NCBI GenBank assembly: GCA_023300375.1
Contig: JALZWO010000091.1
Location: 1 to 59,417 of the forward strand
From: Granulosicoccus sp.
GTDB lineage: Bacteria; Pseudomonadota; Gammaproteobacteria; Granulosicoccales; Granulosicoccaceae
Direction: 5' to 3'
DNA length: 59,417 nt
Part shown: positions 1 to 9,825 of the stretch, in pieces
How positions within the stretch are numbered: the stretch's first letter is position 1
Layout: each line of letters opens with the position of its first letter
Notes under the pieces: generated by a model
Seen by the model: only the letters and a program-made list of their open reading frames with translations
Databases searched by the model: none
Told to the model about the DNA's origin: nothing
Position numbers and translations under genes: made by a program

Positions 1-48
1 CAACACAACAATAAATGCGGTTAATTCCGTGTTTCGCGAGGTAAGTCC

Positions 49-2004
49 TTGAGTGATCTTTTGAAAAACGTCCTTCTCTGGGTTGTGATTGCAGTCATTT
101 TAATGACAGTATTCAACAACTTAGGTGGGCAACGAGTATCCACTGACACTATCGCCTATTCTGATTTCCTGCAGAGTGTTAACAGCGGGCAAGTGGATAA
201 GGTGCGCTTTAACGGTGTAGAGATCACCGGGCAGAGAGATGGTGGTCAAGTTTTCACCACTTACAGCCCTGAGACCGATAACAGTTCACTGATTGGCGAG
301 TTAAACCGCGCCGGCGTGGATTTCGAGCGTGTACCGCCCGAAAATCCTAGTGTCTTACTCAGTATCCTGATCAGTTGGTTCCCTTTCATCCTTCTTATTG
401 GCGTGTGGCTTTTCTTCATGCGACAGATGCAAGGGGGCGGCGGTGGCCGAGGAGCTATGTCGTTTGGTAAGAGCAAGGCCAGATTGCTGAACGAAGACCA
501 AGTTAAAGTCACGTTCGCCGATGTGGCGGGCGTTGAAGAAGCCAAATCGGAAGTCTCTGAACTCGTCGAATTTCTGCGCGATCCAGGTAAATTTCAAAAG
601 TTAGGCGGCAAGATTCCTCGCGGCGTTTTGATGGTCGGCTCGCCGGGTACAGGAAAAACGCTGCTTGCCAAGGCAATCGCTGGTGAAGCCAAGGTTCCGT
701 TCTTCACTATCTCGGGCTCAGATTTTGTTGAAATGTTTGTCGGTGTAGGTGCTAGCCGCGTTCGCGACATGTTCGAGCAAGCGAAAAAACATTCTCCATG
801 CATCATCTTTATTGATGAAATTGATGCGGTGGGTCGGCATCGTGGGGCTGGTCTAGGTGGTGGTCACGACGAGCGCGAGCAAACGCTCAACCAGCTTCTT
901 GTTGAGATGGACGGATTTGAAGGTAATGAGGGCGTGATTGTCATTGCGGCAACCAACCGGCCAGACGTGCTCGATCCTGCGCTGTTAAGGCCTGGGCGAT
1001 TCGACCGACAAGTGGTTGTTCCATTGCCCGATGTCAGAGGCCGCGAGCAGATTTTACAAGTGCACATGGGCAAAGTACCTACAGCAACTGATGTCAAGCC
1101 AGAGCTTATTGCACGTGGTACGCCAGGCTTTTCCGGTGCCGATTTGGCAAATCTTGTAAACGAAGCGGCTTTGTTTGCTGCACGTGAAGATGAGCGCCAA
1201 GTCGATATGGGGCATTTTGAACGTGCCAAGGACAAGATCATGATGGGCGCAGAGCGCAGATCGATGGTTATGAGCGACAAAGAAAAGAAGCTGACTGCCT
1301 ACCACGAAGCAGGTCACGCGATTGTTGGTCGCTTGGTCGAGGAGCACGATCCAGTTTATAAGGTCAGCATCATTCCGCGTGGCCGTGCTTTGGGTGTCAC
1401 GATGTTCTTGCCAGAAGAAGACCGGTACAGCAACAGCAAGCGCATGCTTGAGTGTAAAATCGCCACTCTTTACGGTGGGCGAATTGCTGAAGAGCTAATT
1501 TTCGGTGACGATGCTGTGACAACTGGAGCCTCCAGTGATATCGAGCGGGCCACTGATATTGCTCGCAATATGGTTACGCGCTGGGGTTTGTCGGACAAAC
1601 TTGGCCCTTTGGCTTACAGCGAAGAAGAAGGTGAGGTGTTTTTGGGGCGTTCTTCGAACAAGTCCAATCCTATGTCCGGTGAGACGATCAAAACCATCGA
1701 TTCTGAGATTCGTAAAATTATCGATGTCAACTACGAAAAAGCCAGAGTCATTCTCAACGACAACATGGATATCCTTCATTCCATGTCAGACGCTCTACTT
1801 AAGTACGAGACCATTGATCTTGGTCAAATCGATCGCTTGATGGATCGTAGAGAGCCGGGTGAGCCGGCTGATTGGGGTGGTGATAGTGGTGCTGGTGGTT
1901 CAGGCGCTAACTTGTCAAAGCCAGATTCAAAGACTGAGGACGATAAAAAGAAGGAAGACGATGGTGAAGCTGATTCTGGTGATCCGTCTCCGAGCTTGCA
2001 CTAG
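49..2004 (+). CDS. ftsH: ATP-dependent zinc metalloprotease FtsH
   Basis: Membrane-anchored AAA+ protease that degrades misassembled membrane proteins and short-lived regulators such as LpxC and sigma-32 in E. coli. Visible layout: first membrane segment about residues 5-22, periplasmic domain to about 100, second membrane segment about 103-124, a glycine-rich linker, Walker A GSPGTGKT at 197-204, Walker B with Asp256-Glu257, and the zinc motif HEAGH at 419-423. The C-terminal tail after about residue 600 is low-complexity, Gly/Asp/Lys-rich. Length 651 aa is normal. The start is TTG, placed by the typical FtsH N-terminus and by a GAGGTAA ribosome site about 5 nt upstream; no ATG fits. It is followed by folP and glmM, as in E. 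coli. Identification is secure. Confidence 0.98.
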   Translation: MSDLLKNVLLWVVIAVILMTVFNNLGGQRVSTDTIAYSDFLQSVNSGQVDKVRFNGVEITGQRDGGQVFTTYSPETDNSSLIGELNRAGVDFERVPPENPSVLLSILISWFPFILLIGVWLFFMRQMQGGGGGRGAMSFGKSKARLLNEDQVKVTFADVAGVEEAKSEVSELVEFLRDPGKFQKLGGKIPRGVLMVGSPGTGKTLLAKAIAGEAKVPFFTISGSDFVEMFVGVGASRVRDMFEQAKKHSPCIIFIDEIDAVGRHRGAGLGGGHDEREQTLNQLLVEMDGFEGNEGVIVIAATNRPDVLDPALLRPGRFDRQVVVPLPDVRGREQILQVHMGKVPTATDVKPELIARGTPGFSGADLANLVNEAALFAAREDERQVDMGHFERAKDKIMMGAERRSMVMSDKEKKLTAYHEAGHAIVGRLVEEHDPVYKVSIIPRGRALGVTMFLPEEDRYSNSKRMLECKIATLYGGRIAEELIFGDDAVTTGASSDIERATDIARNMVTRWGLSDKLGPLAYSEEEGEVFLGRSSNKSNPMSGETIKTIDSEIRKIIDVNYEKARVILNDNMDILHSMSDALLKYETIDLGQIDRLMDRREPGEPADWGGDSGAGGSGANLSKPDSKTEDDKKKEDDGEADSGDPSPSLH

Positions 2005-2040
2005 GCGCTTTTGCGCTTTGGTGTGATCAGTTATTGCTAC

Positions 2041-2104
2041 TGATTGTTGGCACGAGGCTAACAATCAATTATCGAAAAGCCGCTTCACGCGGCTTTTCGG
2101 CTTT
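2041..2104 (+). terminator. Two hairpins after ftsH, the second a probable intrinsic terminator
   Basis: An imperfect stem (2041-2050 with 2058-2067, one G-U pair) is followed by a perfect 11-bp stem (2073-2083 with 2089-2099, loop TTCAC). The second stem has an A-rich left arm and T-rich right arm, the form of a bidirectional intrinsic terminator. It separates ftsH from the folP-glmM pair. Seen directly; termination is inferred. Confidence 0.7.
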
Positions 2105-2121
2105 CAGGATCCTTGTTTTGG

Positions 2122-3042
2122 ATGGCAGTCAGGACTACCAGAAAAATGTCGTTTTCATTAAATTCTTCTGAGCCAGAGAATTCTGAGTCATACCCTGTGA
2201 CGTTAAACTGCGGAGGGCGTGAACTCAGGTTGGATAAGCCGAGGGTTATGGGCATCCTTAACGTCACACCAGATTCTTTTTCTGACGGTGGTCTGTTTGT
2301 CTCTCATGATGCGGCTCTAGAGCGTGCGCGACACATGATCGAGGCGGGTGCTGACATCGTTGATATCGGTGGTGAATCGACTCGCCCGGGTGCTGCTACG
2401 GTATCTGCGGAGCAAGAGATGGAGCGCGTAGTGCCTATTATCGAGGCTATTTGTTCACGCTTCGACGCCATTGTTTCAATAGATACCAGTAAGCCCGAGG
2501 TCATGATTGCGGCTCACGATGCAGGTGCTGGTTTGATTAATGATGTGCGTGCATTAAGCGAAACTGGTGCTCTTGAAGCTGCTGTCTCTACACAACTACC
2601 GGTATGTTTAATGCACATGCAAGGGCAACCGAAAAACATGCAGCAAGCACCCGAATACGTCGATGTGTTTGCAGAAGTTTGCGGTTTCCTTTGCGAAAGG
2701 CGTGCAATATGCGTGCAGTCAGGAATTGCTGCGTCACAAATATTGTTTGACCCAGGTTTCGGGTTTGGCAAGACGCTTGCTCATAATCTTACGCTGTTGA
2801 GGAAGCTTGATAGCCTGTGCGCTGAGGCGCCAGTATTAATAGGGTTATCTCAAAAGCGTATGTTGGGCGACATTCTTGGCGATGAAACTGTTTGCCGAGT
2901 AACAGCTTCAGTGACGGCAGCGCTATTGTGCGTTCAGCGCGGGGCGTCTATCGTACGTGTTCATGACGTGGAGCCCACGGTGCATGCGCTTGCTGTGCAG
3001 CATGCTGTCATCCAGACGAGCAACGATTATGGAACAGAATAA
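2122..3042 (+). CDS. folP: Dihydropteroate synthase
   Basis: Condenses p-aminobenzoate with the pterin pyrophosphate in folate synthesis; cytoplasmic TIM barrel and the sulfonamide target. Signatures present: [15 protein letters not shown] near the N-terminus, [11 protein letters not shown], a VSIDTSKP strand, NDVRA, a CLMHMQG segment, DPGFGFGKT, and a C-terminal VRVHDV. The start is uncertain: ATG at 2122 (used here), ATG at 2146 and TTG at 2113 are all in frame with weak ribosome sites. Even the shortest form has an unusually long leader (about 35 aa) before the first barrel strand. The stop overlaps the glmM start by one base (TAATG), so the two are probably translationally coupled. Confidence 0.96.
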   Translation: MAVRTTRKMSFSLNSSEPENSESYPVTLNCGGRELRLDKPRVMGILNVTPDSFSDGGLFVSHDAALERARHMIEAGADIVDIGGESTRPGAATVSAEQEMERVVPIIEAICSRFDAIVSIDTSKPEVMIAAHDAGAGLINDVRALSETGALEAAVSTQLPVCLMHMQGQPKNMQQAPEYVDVFAEVCGFLCERRAICVQSGIAASQILFDPGFGFGKTLAHNLTLLRKLDSLCAEAPVLIGLSQKRMLGDILGDETVCRVTASVTAALLCVQRGASIVRVHDVEPTVHALAVQHAVIQTSNDYGTE

Positions 3043-4379
3043 TGGCTAGAGAATTTTTCGGAACTGACGGTATTCGTGGTCGTGTGGGTCAATACCCTAT
3101 GACGGCGCAAGTTGTCATGAAATTGGGTTGGGCTGCGGGTAAGGTGCTTGCTTCCAAAGGCAACCGTGAAGTGCTGATCGGAAAAGACACGCGTATTTCA
3201 GGTTATCTTTTTGAGTCGGCACTAGAGGCTGGTCTTGCATCTGCGGGTATCAATAGTCGCATGTTAGGGCCCATGCCGACGCCAGCTGTTGCGTATCTGA
3301 CAAGTACATTTCGTGCGGCTGCGGGTATTGTCATCAGTGCATCGCACAATCCTTATCATGACAATGGGCTGAAATTTTTCTCAACCGATGGCACTAAGCT
3401 ACCGGATGATGTTGAGCTTGAAATTGAAGCGATGATGCGGCAAGACATGACTACCGTGGATTCTGCTGATTTGGGTCGCGCTCGACGTGTGGATGATGCT
3501 GCAGGCAGATACATTGAATTTTGTAAAAGCACCTTTCCGTCAACATTGCGTCTGGACGGCATGAAAATCGTCGTCGATGCCGCCAATGGTGCGGGATACC
3601 ATATCGCTCGTGAGGTGTTTGACGAGCTGGGAGCTAACGTTATCTCCGTGGGTGCTGATCCTAATGGGCTGAACATTAACAAAGAATGTGGTGCCACTGC
3701 GCCTGACAATTTGCGTGCACATGTACTGCTTGAGCGAGCTGACCTCGGCATTGCGCTCGATGGTGACGGAGATCGACTGATCATGGTCGACCATCGTGGT
3801 GAGATTGTAGATGGCGACGAAATCATTTACGTACTGGCCAAGGCGCGTCATGCAAACGGCACGCTGAAGGGTGGAGTAGTAGGCACTCTGATGACCAATC
3901 TAGCGTTAGAGCACGCGTTCAATGACATGGACGTGCCCTTCGAACGAGCGGGCGTAGGTGACAGATATGTCATGGAGCTCCTAAAGGCCCGAGGGTGGGA
4001 GTTGGGGGGAGAAAATTCCGGGCATGTGATTTGTCTAGATAAGGTCACTACTGGCGATGCCATAGTGGCTGCGCTGTCTGTTCTGGCTGTTATGCGCGAG
4101 ACTGGAGAGTCATTGTCCAAGTTACGTGCTGGCATGCAGCTGTATCCGCAGGTTCTACTCAATGTCCCAGTCAAAGACAAGGTGAATCTAGATGAGAATC
4201 AACCCATCCAAGATGCGTTGACAAAGGCTGAAAAAGATCTTGGCGGCAGTGGTCGCGTGTTATTACGGGCCTCCGGTACAGAGCCTTTGGTTCGAGTCAT
4301 GGTTGAAGGTAAGGTGGCTAATGACGTGCAAAGAATTTGTCAACAGGTCGCCAATGTGGTGAGAGAGGCGATAGATTAG
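3042..4379 (+). CDS. glmM: Phosphoglucosamine mutase
   Basis: Interconverts glucosamine-6-phosphate and glucosamine-1-phosphate, feeding UDP-GlcNAc for peptidoglycan and lipopolysaccharide. The N-terminus FGTDGIRG is the family hallmark. The phosphoserine loop SASHNP contains the catalytic Ser101, the metal loop DGDGDR follows around residues 241-246, and the sugar loop GENSGH is present; the C-terminal phosphate-binding RASGTEP is intact. 445 aa is the standard length. The ATG shares its first base with the folP stop codon, which supports this start and co-translation. Confidence 0.98.
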   Translation: MAREFFGTDGIRGRVGQYPMTAQVVMKLGWAAGKVLASKGNREVLIGKDTRISGYLFESALEAGLASAGINSRMLGPMPTPAVAYLTSTFRAAAGIVISASHNPYHDNGLKFFSTDGTKLPDDVELEIEAMMRQDMTTVDSADLGRARRVDDAAGRYIEFCKSTFPSTLRLDGMKIVVDAANGAGYHIAREVFDELGANVISVGADPNGLNINKECGATAPDNLRAHVLLERADLGIALDGDGDRLIMVDHRGEIVDGDEIIYVLAKARHANGTLKGGVVGTLMTNLALEHAFNDMDVPFERAGVGDRYVMELLKARGWELGGENSGHVICLDKVTTGDAIVAALSVLAVMRETGESLSKLRAGMQLYPQVLLNVPVKDKVNLDENQPIQDALTKAEKDLGGSGRVLLRASGTEPLVRVMVEGKVANDVQRICQQVANVVREAID

Positions 4380-4462
4380 AGGATTTGATCTAAAGTGGCT
4401 GGACTTAAACGCTGTGTATAGGTATCCTTCGCCGGCTAACGGCAATCGATCCGAGTACTATT

Positions 4463-5227
4463 TTGAGTAATCGTCGTCCTTTTATTGCAGGCAATTGGAA
4501 ATTAAACTGTACTCGTGAGAGCGCAGTCGAGCTCGCCATGGCGGTGAGTAATGGCTTGGGAGCTGCTCAAGCCGACATTGTCGTGTGTCCAGTATCGGTT
4601 CACCTTTCAGAGGTTTCCTCAGTTCTTCAGGGAATGCCTGTTATGCTCGGCGCGCAAAATTGCGCAGTACAAGAAAACGGGGCATACACTGGTGAAGTGT
4701 CGGCCTCTATGCTGGCGCAGTTCGGCTGCGAGTACATCATCGTCGGTCACTCAGAGCGCCGTGCTTTGTTTCACGAAAGTTCTGAACTGGTTGCTGGCAA
4801 ATGTGTGGCCGTACAGCAGGCTGGTTTAACACCCATCCTCTGCGTTGGTGAGACGCTTGAGCAACGAGAAGCTGGATCTGTTGCTTCAGTTATCGCTGAG
4901 CAACTCGATGCGCTGGTCACGTTAGCAGGCGTCGCTGCATTCGATAATATGATCGTAGCGTACGAACCTGTCTGGGCCATCGGTACCGGTAAAACAGCAA
5001 GCCCCGAACAAGCACAAGAAGTGCATCTCATGATTCGTGAGAAAATTGCAGGTCTTGACAAGGCGATCGGTGATTCATTAAGAATAGTGTACGGTGGCAG
5101 TGTCAAGCCCGATAACGCTGCTACTTTGTTTGGCCAGAAGGATATCGATGGTGGTTTAATCGGCGGTGCAGCGCTAGACGCTGTTTCGTTTGTGGCTATT
5201 TGCAATGCTGCAGTCGTTGGGGCTTAA
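4463..5227 (+). CDS. tpiA: Triosephosphate isomerase
   Basis: Interconverts dihydroxyacetone phosphate and glyceraldehyde-3-phosphate in glycolysis and gluconeogenesis. The N-terminal AGNWKLN carries the catalytic Lys, GHSERR the catalytic His, and AYEPVWAIGTGK the catalytic Glu; the phosphate loops YGGSVKPDN and GGLIGGAAL are present. 254 aa is typical. The start is TTG, set by the distance to AGNWKLN; no ATG is available and the ribosome site is weak, so expression may be modest or coupled to upstream transcription. It lies 83 bp after glmM and 77 bp before secG, the usual neighbours. Confidence 0.97.
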   Translation: MSNRRPFIAGNWKLNCTRESAVELAMAVSNGLGAAQADIVVCPVSVHLSEVSSVLQGMPVMLGAQNCAVQENGAYTGEVSASMLAQFGCEYIIVGHSERRALFHESSELVAGKCVAVQQAGLTPILCVGETLEQREAGSVASVIAEQLDALVTLAGVAAFDNMIVAYEPVWAIGTGKTASPEQAQEVHLMIREKIAGLDKAIGDSLRIVYGGSVKPDNAATLFGQKDIDGGLIGGAALDAVSFVAICNAAVVGA

Positions 5228-5304
5228 CGGTTTGTGCCCTACAATAAACAACTCAAACCATTTTCATTAATCAGTCGTTTTAGAACGAAATAGTAGAGAA
5301 TTAG

Positions 5305-5700
5305 ATGCAATCCATCGCGTTAGTGCTTCATGTCATTTTATCGATCGGTGTTATCGGGCTTGTGTTAATACAGCACGGTAAGGGTGCTGATGCCGGTGCA
5401 GCTTTCGGAAGTGGCGCGTCGGCCACTGTATTTGGTGCTAAGGGGTCGGCCTCGTTTCTGACCCGAACCACGACAATATTGGCAGCGCTGTTTTTTGCTA
5501 CTAGCCTATTCCTTTTTTATCTGGCTGCGCATCGCGATTCAACTGTTCGCTCTGTCACTGACGTGCCTGGTTTGGTTGAAGAAGTAGCACCTGTAGTGCC
5601 TCAAACCGATTCTGATTTGCCAGGTGGTGTGGAGGCAGAAGGGCAGGCTGGCGACGGTGCTGTAAGCACCGATTCTGATTTGCCAGCACCTGCAGAATAA
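5305..5700 (+). CDS. secG: Preprotein translocase subunit SecG
   Basis: Small inner-membrane subunit of the SecYEG protein-export channel. Two hydrophobic segments (about residues 3-22 and 50-70) flank a loop with the family motif GKGADAGAAFGSGASATVFGA (split here only by naming it). The membrane core is normal; the C-terminus is extended by about 50 acidic/proline-rich residues, giving 131 aa against about 110 in E. coli. The tail contains the peptide TDSDLP twice, encoded by an exact 19-bp duplication (5605-5623 and 5668-5686). Position just before tRNA-Leu is the usual one. Confidence 0.96.
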   Translation: MQSIALVLHVILSIGVIGLVLIQHGKGADAGAAFGSGASATVFGAKGSASFLTRTTTILAALFFATSLFLFYLAAHRDSTVRSVTDVPGLVEEVAPVVPQTDSDLPGGVEAEGQAGDGAVSTDSDLPAPAE

Positions 5701-5772
5701 GTTCTCTTGCGGTTAACTCTTATTCAGGGTGATTCAGTGCTAGCAAATGCACCGCTGATAACTCATTCGAGT

Positions 5773-5785
5773 TATAATGCCGCGC
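5773..5785 (+). promoter_or_regulatory. -10 box and GC-rich discriminator of tRNA-Leu
   Basis: A consensus TATAAT at 5773-5778 is followed directly by the GC-rich run GCCGCGC, about 30 nt before the mature tRNA. GC-rich discriminators are known from stable-RNA promoters under stringent control. No clear -35 hexamer is visible at the right spacing. Confidence 0.6.
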
Positions 5786-5808
5786 TGCCTGAAAAGGCTA
5801 CTGCTTAT

Positions 5809-5893
5809 GCCGTCGTGGTGGAATTGGTAGACACGCTATCTTGAGGGGGTAGTGGCGCAAGCTGTCCCGGTTCGAGTCCGGGCGACGGCACCA
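5809..5893 (+). tRNA. leuU: tRNA-Leu (anticodon GAG)
   Basis: Full class II cloverleaf with encoded CCA. The acceptor arms GCCGTCG and CGACGGC pair perfectly, the D arm GGAATTGGTAGAC matches bacterial tRNA-Leu, the anticodon stem CTATC/GGTAG holds the loop TTGAGGG with anticodon GAG, a long variable arm follows, and the T arm CCCGG-TTCGAGT-CCGGG is perfect. Reads CUC/CUU codons. It sits between secG and nuoA as in many gammaproteobacteria. Confidence 0.97.
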
Positions 5894-6009
5894 TCGTACG
5901 TAATTTTAAATAACCATCGCTGAGAACCGATTGACACAAGGTCGCGTATCGCTAATGACGTACACGTCGAATTCGGTTTGTAATATACAAGTCTGTACTT
6001 CAGGTGGTG

Positions 6010-6079
6010 TAGAGCGAATCGATCCGAATAAGTTACGCTTGAGTCCAAGCGGGAAACTTCGAACCAAATCGACGCTCTA
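6010..6079 (+). ncRNA. Long composite hairpin between tRNA-Leu and nuoA
   Basis: The intergenic stretch 5894-6303 holds no credible gene. Within it four nested stems pair in register: TAGAGCG 6010-6016 with 6073-6079, TCGAT 6019-6023 with 6068-6072, AAGTT 6030-6034 with 6055-6059, and CGCTTG 6036-6041 with CAAGCG 6046-6051, closing a 4-nt AGTC loop. That is 23 base pairs in 70 nt with small internal loops. There is no T-run after it, so it is not a simple terminator. It could be a structured leader of the nuo transcript, a processed fragment of the tRNA transcript, or a small RNA. Structure is seen; function is unknown. Confidence 0.45.
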
Positions 6080-6242
6080 TGTCTGGAGCGTGTGGGTCAT
6101 TAGTACACTGTGATTCTGTGGCACTTCTCTCTCGCACAATGTTCATAGCCCTAACATGTTCAATGGACGCTAATGCGGCGTAAATTCTGCAATAATTGCG
6201 TCCTGACCTGACAAGCCATTGTGGCGCGTCTCAAGACCCTTC

Positions 6243-6279
6243 AACATTTTGCGTAAAATCTATTCGCTTCGCAAATGTT
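6243..6279 (+). promoter_or_regulatory. Inverted repeat just upstream of nuoA
   Basis: AACATTTTGCG (6243-6253) and CGCAAATGTT (6270-6279) are inverted copies with one extra T in the left arm, separated by 16 nt, ending 12 nt before the nuoA ribosome site. It could be an operator or a leader hairpin of the nuo operon. A perfect TTGACA at 5931-5936 has no good -10 box, so the nuo promoter is not located. Confidence 0.35.
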
Positions 6280-6303
6280 CAGTCGAGTTACAAGGAGCCC
6301 GAG

Positions 6304-6660
6304 TTGTTAGCAAACTACTTTCCAGTCCTTCTATTTATCGTGATCGGCCTAGGCTTCGGTGTGGCATTACTGACTGCCGGCAGACTCGTCGGTCCATCTA
6401 ACCCGAACAAAGACAAAAATTCACCGTACGAGTGTGGTTTTGAAGCATTCGAAGATGCGCGCATGAAATTTGACGTGCGCTACTACCTCGTCGCCATTCT
6501 GTTCATCATCTTCGATCTGGAAATTGCGTTCCTGATCCCTTGGGCAGTTTCACTTGACGTAATATCTGGCACCGCTTTTGCGGCCATGGGCATCTTCTTG
6601 TTCATATTGGTTATCGGATTCATTTATGAATGGAAGAAGGGCGCACTAGAGTGGGAGTAA
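6304..6660 (+). CDS. nuoA: NADH-quinone oxidoreductase subunit A
   Basis: First membrane subunit of respiratory complex I, near the quinone site at the junction of the peripheral and membrane arms. Three hydrophobic segments and the family loop [17 protein letters not shown] with its conserved Cys are visible. The start is TTG at 6304, chosen because AAGGAG lies 6 nt upstream at 6292-6297 and because the protein then begins right at the first membrane helix; the longer open frame from 6196 has no family resemblance. Resulting length 118 aa. nuoB follows after 7 nt. Confidence 0.95.
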   Translation: MLANYFPVLLFIVIGLGFGVALLTAGRLVGPSNPNKDKNSPYECGFEAFEDARMKFDVRYYLVAILFIIFDLEIAFLIPWAVSLDVISGTAFAAMGIFLFILVIGFIYEWKKGALEWE

Positions 6661-6667
6661 CTGAATA

Positions 6668-7144
6668 ATGGGTATTGAAGGCGTTCTCGAAGAGGGGTTT
6701 GTTACAACCTCTGCCGACAAACTAATTAACTGGGCGCGTACCGGTTCCATGTGGCCCATGACTTTTGGACTCGCCTGCTGCGCAGTCGAGATGATGCATG
6801 CAGGTGCAGCTCGATACGATCTCGATCGGTTTGGCATCATTTTTCGTCCCAGCCCGCGTCAGTCAGACGTCATGATAGTGGCTGGCACGTTGGTCAATAA
6901 AATGGCTCCAGCACTGCGCAAAGTCTATGACCAAATGCCCGATCCTAAATGGGTAATCTCAATGGGGAGTTGTGCTAATGGCGGTGGCTACTATCACTAC
7001 TCCTACGCTGTGGTGCGAGGGTGTGATCGTATCGTGCCGGTGGATGTGTATGTTCCGGGCTGCCCTCCAACTGCCGAGGCGTTGCTTTACGGCATCCTGC
7101 AGCTGCAAAGCAAGATTCGCAACACAAACACAATAGCGCGCTGA
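6668..7144 (+). CDS. nuoB: NADH-quinone oxidoreductase subunit B
   Basis: Carries the terminal [4Fe-4S] cluster N2 that passes electrons to quinone. The four ligands are visible: the tandem Cys37-Cys38 in [10 protein letters not shown], Cys102 in MGSCANGGG, and Cys132 in [11 protein letters not shown]. 158 aa is standard. Short spacing on both sides (7 and 5 nt) shows it is within the nuo operon. Confidence 0.98.
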   Translation: MGIEGVLEEGFVTTSADKLINWARTGSMWPMTFGLACCAVEMMHAGAARYDLDRFGIIFRPSPRQSDVMIVAGTLVNKMAPALRKVYDQMPDPKWVISMGSCANGGGYYHYSYAVVRGCDRIVPVDVYVPGCPPTAEALLYGILQLQSKIRNTNTIAR

Positions 7145-7149
7145 GGCTC

Positions 7150-7884
7150 ATGGCTACCAAACTTGATTCATTGGTGGACTCGCTAAACATAGCGTTTCCT
7201 GACATAAGCAAGATCGAAGGGGCAATACATGTCTCCCTAGATTTGGTCGTCCTCAATGTAGAGCCTTCACAGCTTCTGGAAGTGGCTCAGCGACTTCACG
7301 ATGATCCTGCTTTGTCCTTTAAACAACTCAGCGACTTGTGTGGGGTGGACTACGCTACTTACGGGCAAGACGAATGGGGCACAGACACTGGAAACATGGC
7401 CTCTTTTAGCCGTGCAGTGAGTGCCGCATCTACCGGAAGCTTGAGTTTTGGAGATGGCTTTGAGCTTCCAGCCTCTGATAATCAGCGTTTCGTTGTTGTC
7501 TACCATTTGCTATCACTTGACCACAACGTACGCTTGCGACTTCGCTGTGCTGCCAGTGATGACAGCATGCCGGTAGTGCCTTCAATCTGTTCAATCTATT
7601 CCAATGCCAACTGGTACGAGCGTGAAGCTTTTGATTTGTTCGGCATCTTATTCGATGGCCATCCAGATCTTCGCCGCTTGTTAACCGATTATGGTTTTAT
7701 CGGTCACCCGTTCAGAAAAGATTTCCCTCTGATAGGTAACGTTGAAATGCGGTACGACGCTGTCAAAGGACGGGTGGTATACGAGCCAGTAACTATTGAG
7801 CCGCGTGTGTTAGTGCCACGTGTAATTCGCGAAGATGGACGCTACGTCAGTGGCGCAGCTCCTTCGGATGAGGCCAAAGATTAA
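7150..7884 (+). CDS. nuoC: NADH-quinone oxidoreductase subunit C
   Basis: Peripheral-arm subunit (30-kDa family) of complex I with no cofactor. The family signature is at the C-terminal third: [29 protein letters not shown], and [10 protein letters not shown]. It is separate from nuoD here, unlike the fused NuoCD of E. coli. An insertion-like stretch around residues 75-105 (Gly/Ser-rich, after [10 protein letters not shown]) separates the two halves of the domain. nuoD starts 2 nt after the stop. Confidence 0.97.
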   Translation: MATKLDSLVDSLNIAFPDISKIEGAIHVSLDLVVLNVEPSQLLEVAQRLHDDPALSFKQLSDLCGVDYATYGQDEWGTDTGNMASFSRAVSAASTGSLSFGDGFELPASDNQRFVVVYHLLSLDHNVRLRLRCAASDDSMPVVPSICSIYSNANWYEREAFDLFGILFDGHPDLRRLLTDYGFIGHPFRKDFPLIGNVEMRYDAVKGRVVYEPVTIEPRVLVPRVIREDGRYVSGAAPSDEAKD

Positions 7885-7886
7885 AC

Positions 7887-9140
7887 ATGCCTGAAATTAG
7901 AAATTACACCATGAACTTCGGCCCGCAGCATCCTGCGGCGCACGGAGTGCTACGTCTGGTTCTGGAGATGGACGGCGAGGTTGTCGAGCGTGCTGACCCG
8001 CATATCGGGCTTCTACACCGCGGTACTGAAAAGCTGGCCGAGTCGAAGCCCTACAACCAGTCGATCGGTTACATGGATCGCTTGGATTACGTTTCCATGA
8101 TGTGTAACGAGCACGGTTACGTCATGGCGATAGAAAAGCTGTTGGGTGTAGAAGTGCCAGAGCGTGCGCAATACATTCGTACCATGTTCGATGAGATCAC
8201 TCGTATTCTCAACCACCTGATGTGGTTAGGGACGCACGGTCTAGATGTGGGCGCGATGGCCATGTTTCTGTACTGCTTCCGAGAGCGTGAAGACCTCATG
8301 GATTGTTACGAGGCAGTATCAGGTGCACGTTTGCATGCCACTTACTACCGGCCTGGTGGCGTGGCACGCGATCTCCCCGACAGAATGCCTCAATACGAAT
8401 CGTCTCGGTTCACCAGCAAATCTACGGCTGGCAAACTGAATGACTCTCGTCAAGGATCGTTACTAGATTTCGTTGAAGACTTTACCAACCGTTTCCCGAA
8501 GTGCATTGATGAGTATGAAACTCTTCTCACTGACAATCGCATTTGGAAGCAGCGCACAGTGGGTATTGGTGTCGTTAGTCCTGAGCGCGCTTTGCAGTTA
8601 GGTTTTACAGGGCCTATGTTAAGAGGCTCTGGAATTGAGTGGGATATCCGAAAAAAGCAACCCTACGCGTCTTATGACAAGGTTGATTTCGATATTCCTG
8701 TAGGAACCAACGGCGATTGCTACGATCGTTACTTGGTACGCGTTGAAGAGATGCGCCAGTCCTCTGGCATTATCAAACAATGCGTTGAGTGGTTACGGGC
8801 CAATCCTGGTCCTGTCCTCACTGAAGACCACAAAATTGCGCCGCCTCGTCGTGGCGAGATGAAAGGCGATATGGAATCGCTTATCCATCATTTCAAACTC
8901 TTTACTGAAGGTTTTTGCCTGCCGGAAGGCGAGGCGTATGCAGCTGTTGAACACCCGAAAGGTGAGTTCGGCTGCTTCCTAGTATCAGACGGTGCCAACA
9001 AGCCTTATCGTTTGAAAGTGAGAGCTGCAGGCTTCGCACATATTGCAGCCTTGGATGAAATGGCGCGTGGCCACATGCTTTCTGACGTGGTTGCCATCAT
9101 TGGAACACAAGACATTGTGTTCGGTGAAATCGACCGATAA
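7887..9140 (+). CDS. nuoD: NADH-quinone oxidoreductase subunit D
   Basis: 49-kDa subunit that together with NuoB forms the quinone pocket. It begins with the hallmark [19 protein letters not shown], contains [14 protein letters not shown] (quinone-site His) and [10 protein letters not shown], and ends in [12 protein letters not shown] as expected. 417 aa is the usual unfused length. An 86-nt gap with no gene follows before nuoE. Confidence 0.98.
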   Translation: MPEIRNYTMNFGPQHPAAHGVLRLVLEMDGEVVERADPHIGLLHRGTEKLAESKPYNQSIGYMDRLDYVSMMCNEHGYVMAIEKLLGVEVPERAQYIRTMFDEITRILNHLMWLGTHGLDVGAMAMFLYCFREREDLMDCYEAVSGARLHATYYRPGGVARDLPDRMPQYESSRFTSKSTAGKLNDSRQGSLLDFVEDFTNRFPKCIDEYETLLTDNRIWKQRTVGIGVVSPERALQLGFTGPMLRGSGIEWDIRKKQPYASYDKVDFDIPVGTNGDCYDRYLVRVEEMRQSSGIIKQCVEWLRANPGPVLTEDHKIAPPRRGEMKGDMESLIHHFKLFTEGFCLPEGEAYAAVEHPKGEFGCFLVSDGANKPYRLKVRAAGFAHIAALDEMARGHMLSDVVAIIGTQDIVFGEIDR

Positions 9141-9226
9141 CGGTGCGGTGAAAAGTACTTGAATATCAAAATCGAAAATACGATGAATCTGTCCAGATCA
9201 TTGACGACTGAAAAAGAGAGGCACTC

Positions 9227-9748
9227 ATGAGTTCTGTACCTGCTGATGTTCAGTTGCCCGATCCTGCCGCGGTGCTTAATGCGCATTCGATCGAAGAGAT
9301 CGAAGAATGGATGACGCGTTTTCCAGATGAGCAAAAGCAGAGCGCGGTGCTCGCGGCACTCAGCATTGCTCAGCATCAAAACCAAGGTTGGTTGTCTACT
9401 GAGCTAATGGATGCTGTTGCTGCAAAGCTCGAAATGGCGCCCATCGCTGTCTATGAAGTGGCCAGTTTTTATTCCATGTTTGAAACTAAGCCGGTGGGCC
9501 GTAACTGCGTCGCGATTTGCACCAACATTAGCTGCATGCTGATGGGCTCGGACAGCATCGTGGAACATGTTGAAAACAAATACGGTATCAAGATCGGGGA
9601 ATCTACGACAGATGGCCGGATTTTTTTGAAAGTTGAAGAAGAATGTCTCGCGGCTTGCTCTGGAGGACCCATGATGCAGGTTAATCACGTGTATCACACC
9701 AAGCTCACACCACAATCTGTAGATGAGATTCTGGATGCGCTCGACTAG
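9227..9748 (+). CDS. nuoE: NADH-quinone oxidoreductase subunit E
   Basis: 24-kDa thioredoxin-fold subunit of the NADH-oxidising module, holding the [2Fe-2S] cluster N1a. The four ligands are Cys98 and Cys103 (CTNISC) and Cys140 and Cys144 (ECLAAC). The helical N-terminal half (VLAALSIAQ..GWLS..VYEVASFYSMF) is typical. The segment after the last Cys reads SGGPMMQVN where many homologues have a charged or Ala/Pro segment. The ATG is preceded by GAGAGG. 173 aa. Confidence 0.96.
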   Translation: MSSVPADVQLPDPAAVLNAHSIEEIEEWMTRFPDEQKQSAVLAALSIAQHQNQGWLSTELMDAVAAKLEMAPIAVYEVASFYSMFETKPVGRNCVAICTNISCMLMGSDSIVEHVENKYGIKIGESTTDGRIFLKVEEECLAACSGGPMMQVNHVYHTKLTPQSVDEILDALD

Positions 9749-9825
9749 TTGGCTGACTAATTTTTGCTAACCAAGAGCACGGGCGTAGTTTTAGGCTTGG
9801 CACATGATGAGGAACACTTAAGAAC

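Noticed and set aside
5931-6113. Small open frame and TTGACA upstream of nuoA
   Set aside because: The frame runs through the hairpin region with no ribosome site; the TTGACA has no matching -10 box at 15-19 bp.
6196-6303. Longer N-terminus for nuoA
   Set aside because: The added 36 residues resemble no NuoA, while TTG 6304 has a perfect ribosome site.
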